Shown: in pieces, positions 61,775-64,000 of the stretch
Layout of the letters: every line of letters begins with the position of its first letter
Numbering within the stretch: the stretch's first letter is position 1
Source of the DNA: Desulfocapsa sp050291935
Lineage (GTDB): Bacteria; Desulfobacterota; Desulfobulbia; Desulfobulbales; Desulfocapsaceae
Direction: 5' to 3'
NCBI GenBank assembly: GCA_050291935.1
Contig: JBNKKR010000014.1
Span: forward strand, 1-64,000
Length of the DNA stretch: 64,000 nucleotides
Translations under genes and position numbers: made by a program
The notes under the pieces: model-generated
Told to the model about the DNA's origin: nothing
The model's database searches: none
What the model saw: the letters and a program-made list of their open reading frames with translations, nothing else

Positions 61775-61826
61775 TCCCCCATCAGAACATTCTCCATCAA
61801 CAGGATGAAAATGTTCTGATGGGGGA
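61775..61826. terminator. Long hairpin between the small-protein operon and ftsH
   Basis: TCCCCCATCAGAACATT (61775-61791) pairs perfectly with AATGTTCTGATGGGGGA (61810-61826), with a small inner stem CATC/GATG in the loop. It has no downstream T-run, so it may be an mRNA stability or termination/attenuation structure ahead of ftsH. Confidence 0.6.
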
Positions 61827-61871
61827 AAGTAATATATATTGTCTAGTAGATAAGGCCTTTTGGTATAGTAG

Positions 61872-63749
61872 ATGGCAATTCTAATTCGTAATCTTTTTAT
61901 TTTCTTTATTTTCACTATTATCTTTGGCGGAAGCTATAGTTTATACCTATTGGAACACCGCCTTCGGACCGTCTCTTATAGTGAATTTCGCTATTGCCTG
62001 GCCCATCACGATCTCGTTTCAATGACTTTTATTGGCAATAAGGTTATTGCCACTCACAGAGGTGGTGACCAATACCAAACCTCGGTTCCCAATCCAGAAA
62101 AACTTATCTCTGAATTACAAGATAAAAATATCCATATCAAATTCAAAAAAGACAGATCAGATCAAATCCTTAACGGAGTCGCACTTGTCTATGTTGTACT
62201 GCTTCTTTTAACCGTTGTTATTTCACTCAGTAAAAAACGAAAACTTGAAGAGGAAGAAGTAGACAAGTTTGCATCCGGAAAATGTATCCTCCCAGATTCC
62301 AATCCACAAAAAGTAACTTTTGACGATGTAGCCGGAATTCCGGAAGCACTTGAAGAATTACAGGAAGTTGTAAATTTTCTTAAGAACCCAAATCAATACG
62401 CAAACATTGGTGCAGTAAGTCCCAAAGGAGTACTTTTACAAGGTCCTCCAGGTACAGGAAAAACCCTTTTATCAAGAGCTATCGCCGGCGAGGCAAAAGT
62501 ACCGTTTTACAGCTTTAGCGGTTCAGATTTTGTTGAAATGTTTGTAGGAGTTGGCGCATCACGGGTCCGGGATATTTTTAGAGAAGCAAAAAAGAACTCC
62601 CCCTGCATTATTTTTATTGATGAGATTGACGCCGTGGGCGGAAGCAGAGCTGGTGGTGCAACGGCCAGTGGCCAAGATGAACGCAGCCAGACATTGAATG
62701 CCCTTTTAGTTGAAATGGACGGTTTTTCCTCTTCTGATACCATCGTTGTCCTTGCTGCCACCAACCGTCCTGATATCCTTGATCCGGCATTACGCAGACC
62801 TGGCCGCTTTGACAGACAAGTCAATATTCTTCCTCCCGACATTAAAGGGAGAAGAAAAATTTTACAGGTTCACTGTGCAAGGGTCGCCCTTGCCCCCGAG
62901 ATTGATCTTGATAAAATTGCCCACATGGTCCCTGGTTTTACCGGTGCTGAACTAGCCAATCTTGTTAACGAAGCAGCTCTTATGGCAGCAAGAAGCGATA
63001 AACAACAGATTGAAATAGTCGATTTTGAAATGGCTCGCGACCGGATTTTGATGGGTGTTGAAAGAAAGGGCATGATCATGTCGGAAAATGATCGAAAAGT
63101 CCTGGCATATCACGAAGCGGGTCACGCCATTGTTGCCAAAAGTCTTCCTGATGCAGATCCCATACACAAGATAACCATTATCCCAAGGGGCCGTGCATTG
63201 GGGCAGACGCAACAACTCTCCATAAATGACCGATCAAGCTATAGCTATAACTATCTCAAGGCGCGGATTTGTATTTTGATGGGTGGCCGGGCGGCAGAAG
63301 AGATCTCTTTTTCCCAAAGAACAACCGGCGCCCAGGGAGATATTGCCCAAGCAACTGAAATTGCAACCAATATGGTTTGCAAATGGGGCATGAGCGAAGT
63401 CATCGGTGCCCAGGCAATGGTCGTTGACGATGACGGTTTTCTTGGTAGCTCTTCACAACGTCTTGAGATGAGTGATAGAACTGCAGAGTTAATCGATTCA
63501 GAGATAAAAAAACTCCTAGATGAATGCACAAATATTGCCACCACCATCATCAAAGAGCAGTTTTATCTCCTTAAACAGTTGGCTGCCATCCTCCTTGAGG
63601 TGGAAACCATTGACGATGAAGAGTTTGAAATCATAATGGATTGCCATTTTACCGAAAAAATTGCTGCTGGTATTCATGAAATGGATCAATGCAAAAAATG
63701 CCCAGCCAAGGATTCTTGCATTCACTCTAAGATAAAAAAAACTAAATGA
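61872..63749 (+). CDS. FtsH-like membrane AAA+ metalloprotease with Cys-rich tail
   Basis: The 625-residue protein has membrane helices at about 6-26 and 97-115 around a short periplasmic domain, an AAA+ domain with Walker A GPPGTGKT (191-198), Walker B FIDEIDAVG, the pore motif FVG, and the zinc site HEAGH (414-418). The last 30 residues read CHFTEKIAAG..CKKCPAKDSC, a cysteine cluster not usual in FtsH. FtsH degrades damaged or unassembled membrane proteins. It may be a second, specialised copy. The ribosome binding site is weak. Its stop overlaps the next ORF by 4 bp. Confidence 0.92.
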   Translation: MAILIRNLFIFFIFTIIFGGSYSLYLLEHRLRTVSYSEFRYCLAHHDLVSMTFIGNKVIATHRGGDQYQTSVPNPEKLISELQDKNIHIKFKKDRSDQILNGVALVYVVLLLLTVVISLSKKRKLEEEEVDKFASGKCILPDSNPQKVTFDDVAGIPEALEELQEVVNFLKNPNQYANIGAVSPKGVLLQGPPGTGKTLLSRAIAGEAKVPFYSFSGSDFVEMFVGVGASRVRDIFREAKKNSPCIIFIDEIDAVGGSRAGGATASGQDERSQTLNALLVEMDGFSSSDTIVVLAATNRPDILDPALRRPGRFDRQVNILPPDIKGRRKILQVHCARVALAPEIDLDKIAHMVPGFTGAELANLVNEAALMAARSDKQQIEIVDFEMARDRILMGVERKGMIMSENDRKVLAYHEAGHAIVAKSLPDADPIHKITIIPRGRALGQTQQLSINDRSSYSYNYLKARICILMGGRAAEEISFSQRTTGAQGDIAQATEIATNMVCKWGMSEVIGAQAMVVDDDGFLGSSSQRLEMSDRTAELIDSEIKKLLDECTNIATTIIKEQFYLLKQLAAILLEVETIDDEEFEIIMDCHFTEKIAAGIHEMDQCKKCPAKDSCIHSKIKKTK

Positions 63750-64000
63750 AATTTTCACTTAAATGGCTGGGGGTTATATCCTTCACATGCATATCAGCAC
63801 TCCTGATTTTTGTCATTATTCTCGGAGCCAGGCAGATCCAACTGAGCGATCGTTATAATGCGATCATTACCCAATCTGAAAAGATGATATTCCAATTTCT
63901 AACAATTAAGGAAGAGATCACCATGGCACTTATTGGCAATAAGTGGCAACAGATTGGTCACACTGCCATGGAGCTGAAAGAACTCAATTCAAGTTTAAGC
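63746..64000 (+). CDS. Membrane protein of unknown family, N-terminal part (runs off right edge)
   Basis: The visible 85 residues open with MKFSLKWLGVISF, one membrane helix (about 7-27) and then a helical, charged periplasmic segment. The layout recalls the N terminus of a sensor kinase or chemoreceptor, but no output domain is visible in the window, so I make no family call. It overlaps the ftsH stop (ATGA) and is probably cotranscribed. Confidence 0.6.
   Translation, partial: MKFSLKWLGVISFTCISALLIFVIILGARQIQLSDRYNAIITQSEKMIFQFLTIKEEITMALIGNKWQQIGHTAMELKELNSSLS

Overview
The window looks like chromosomal DNA of a Desulfobacterota bacterium, most likely a Desulfobulbales-type (Desulfotalea/Desulforhopalus-like) anaerobe. 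This is inferred from gene content: a periplasmic FeS / multiheme c7 cytochrome / NrfD electron-transfer operon, small Cys-rich proteins, anaerobic-style cobalamin genes, an RpoH regulon gene, OleBCD and a polyketide/fatty-acid-like cluster with two CrtI-type flavoproteins. Species cannot be fixed from sequence reading alone. I see no phage, insertion sequence or CRISPR array. The repeats present are short palindromic elements.

Layout. 1-3304 (minus): cobC-cobU-cobT-cobS-cobD', the nucleotide-loop end of cobalamin synthesis, with cobD running off the left edge. 3695-8157: two sensor kinases, a Sel1 protein and an SH3b protein. 8361-12201: a fused prephenate dehydratase-like/ACT/prephenate dehydrogenase, a zinc-ribbon protein, tRNA-His, a tiny four-Cys protein and a thioredoxin-reductase-like flavoprotein. 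12391-18029: ketosynthase, ACP, two CrtI-like oxidoreductases, ketoreductase and dehydratase, a compact type II lipid or polyene pathway. 18311-22756: tolQRAB-cpoB, without a pal gene. 22781-28400: tlyA, a BepA-like protease and oleDCB. 28663-34733: a YejF-like ABC ATPase, an Hpt protein, tsaC, a purD-purE fusion, a TetR regulator and greA. 34826-40869 (minus): rpoH, a sugar aminotransferase and a 1301-residue TPR outer-membrane protein in one operon. 41222-46229: lepA, a two-CW protein, engB, hisG, hisI, a 52-residue ORF overlapping hisI, and slyD. 46491-52619: cheA, cheW, cheB, cheR and a response regulator, followed by a two-module pentapeptide-repeat protein. 54599-60363: FeS protein, hexaheme cytochrome and NrfD membrane subunit, then an NtrB/NtrC-type pair. 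60701-61741: four tiny membrane proteins behind a sigma-54 promoter. 61872-64000: a divergent FtsH and the start of a membrane protein.

The most promising undescribed system is 54400-63749. A direct repeat TGTTGC-N5-TGTTGC lies upstream of the FeS/cytochrome/NrfD operon, and three variants of it lie upstream of a good -24/-12 promoter that precedes two tandem pairs of related 68-74 residue single-span proteins. The NtrC-type activator encoded between them is the obvious candidate to bind these sites, and the FtsH with a Cys-rich tail follows. I infer a regulated membrane-redox or membrane-stress module. Second in interest is the 12391-18029 cluster, whose gene set resembles those discussed for ladderane or polyene lipids. 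Third are the two 147-148 bp palindromic elements and the 38 bp hairpin repeats that flank greA.
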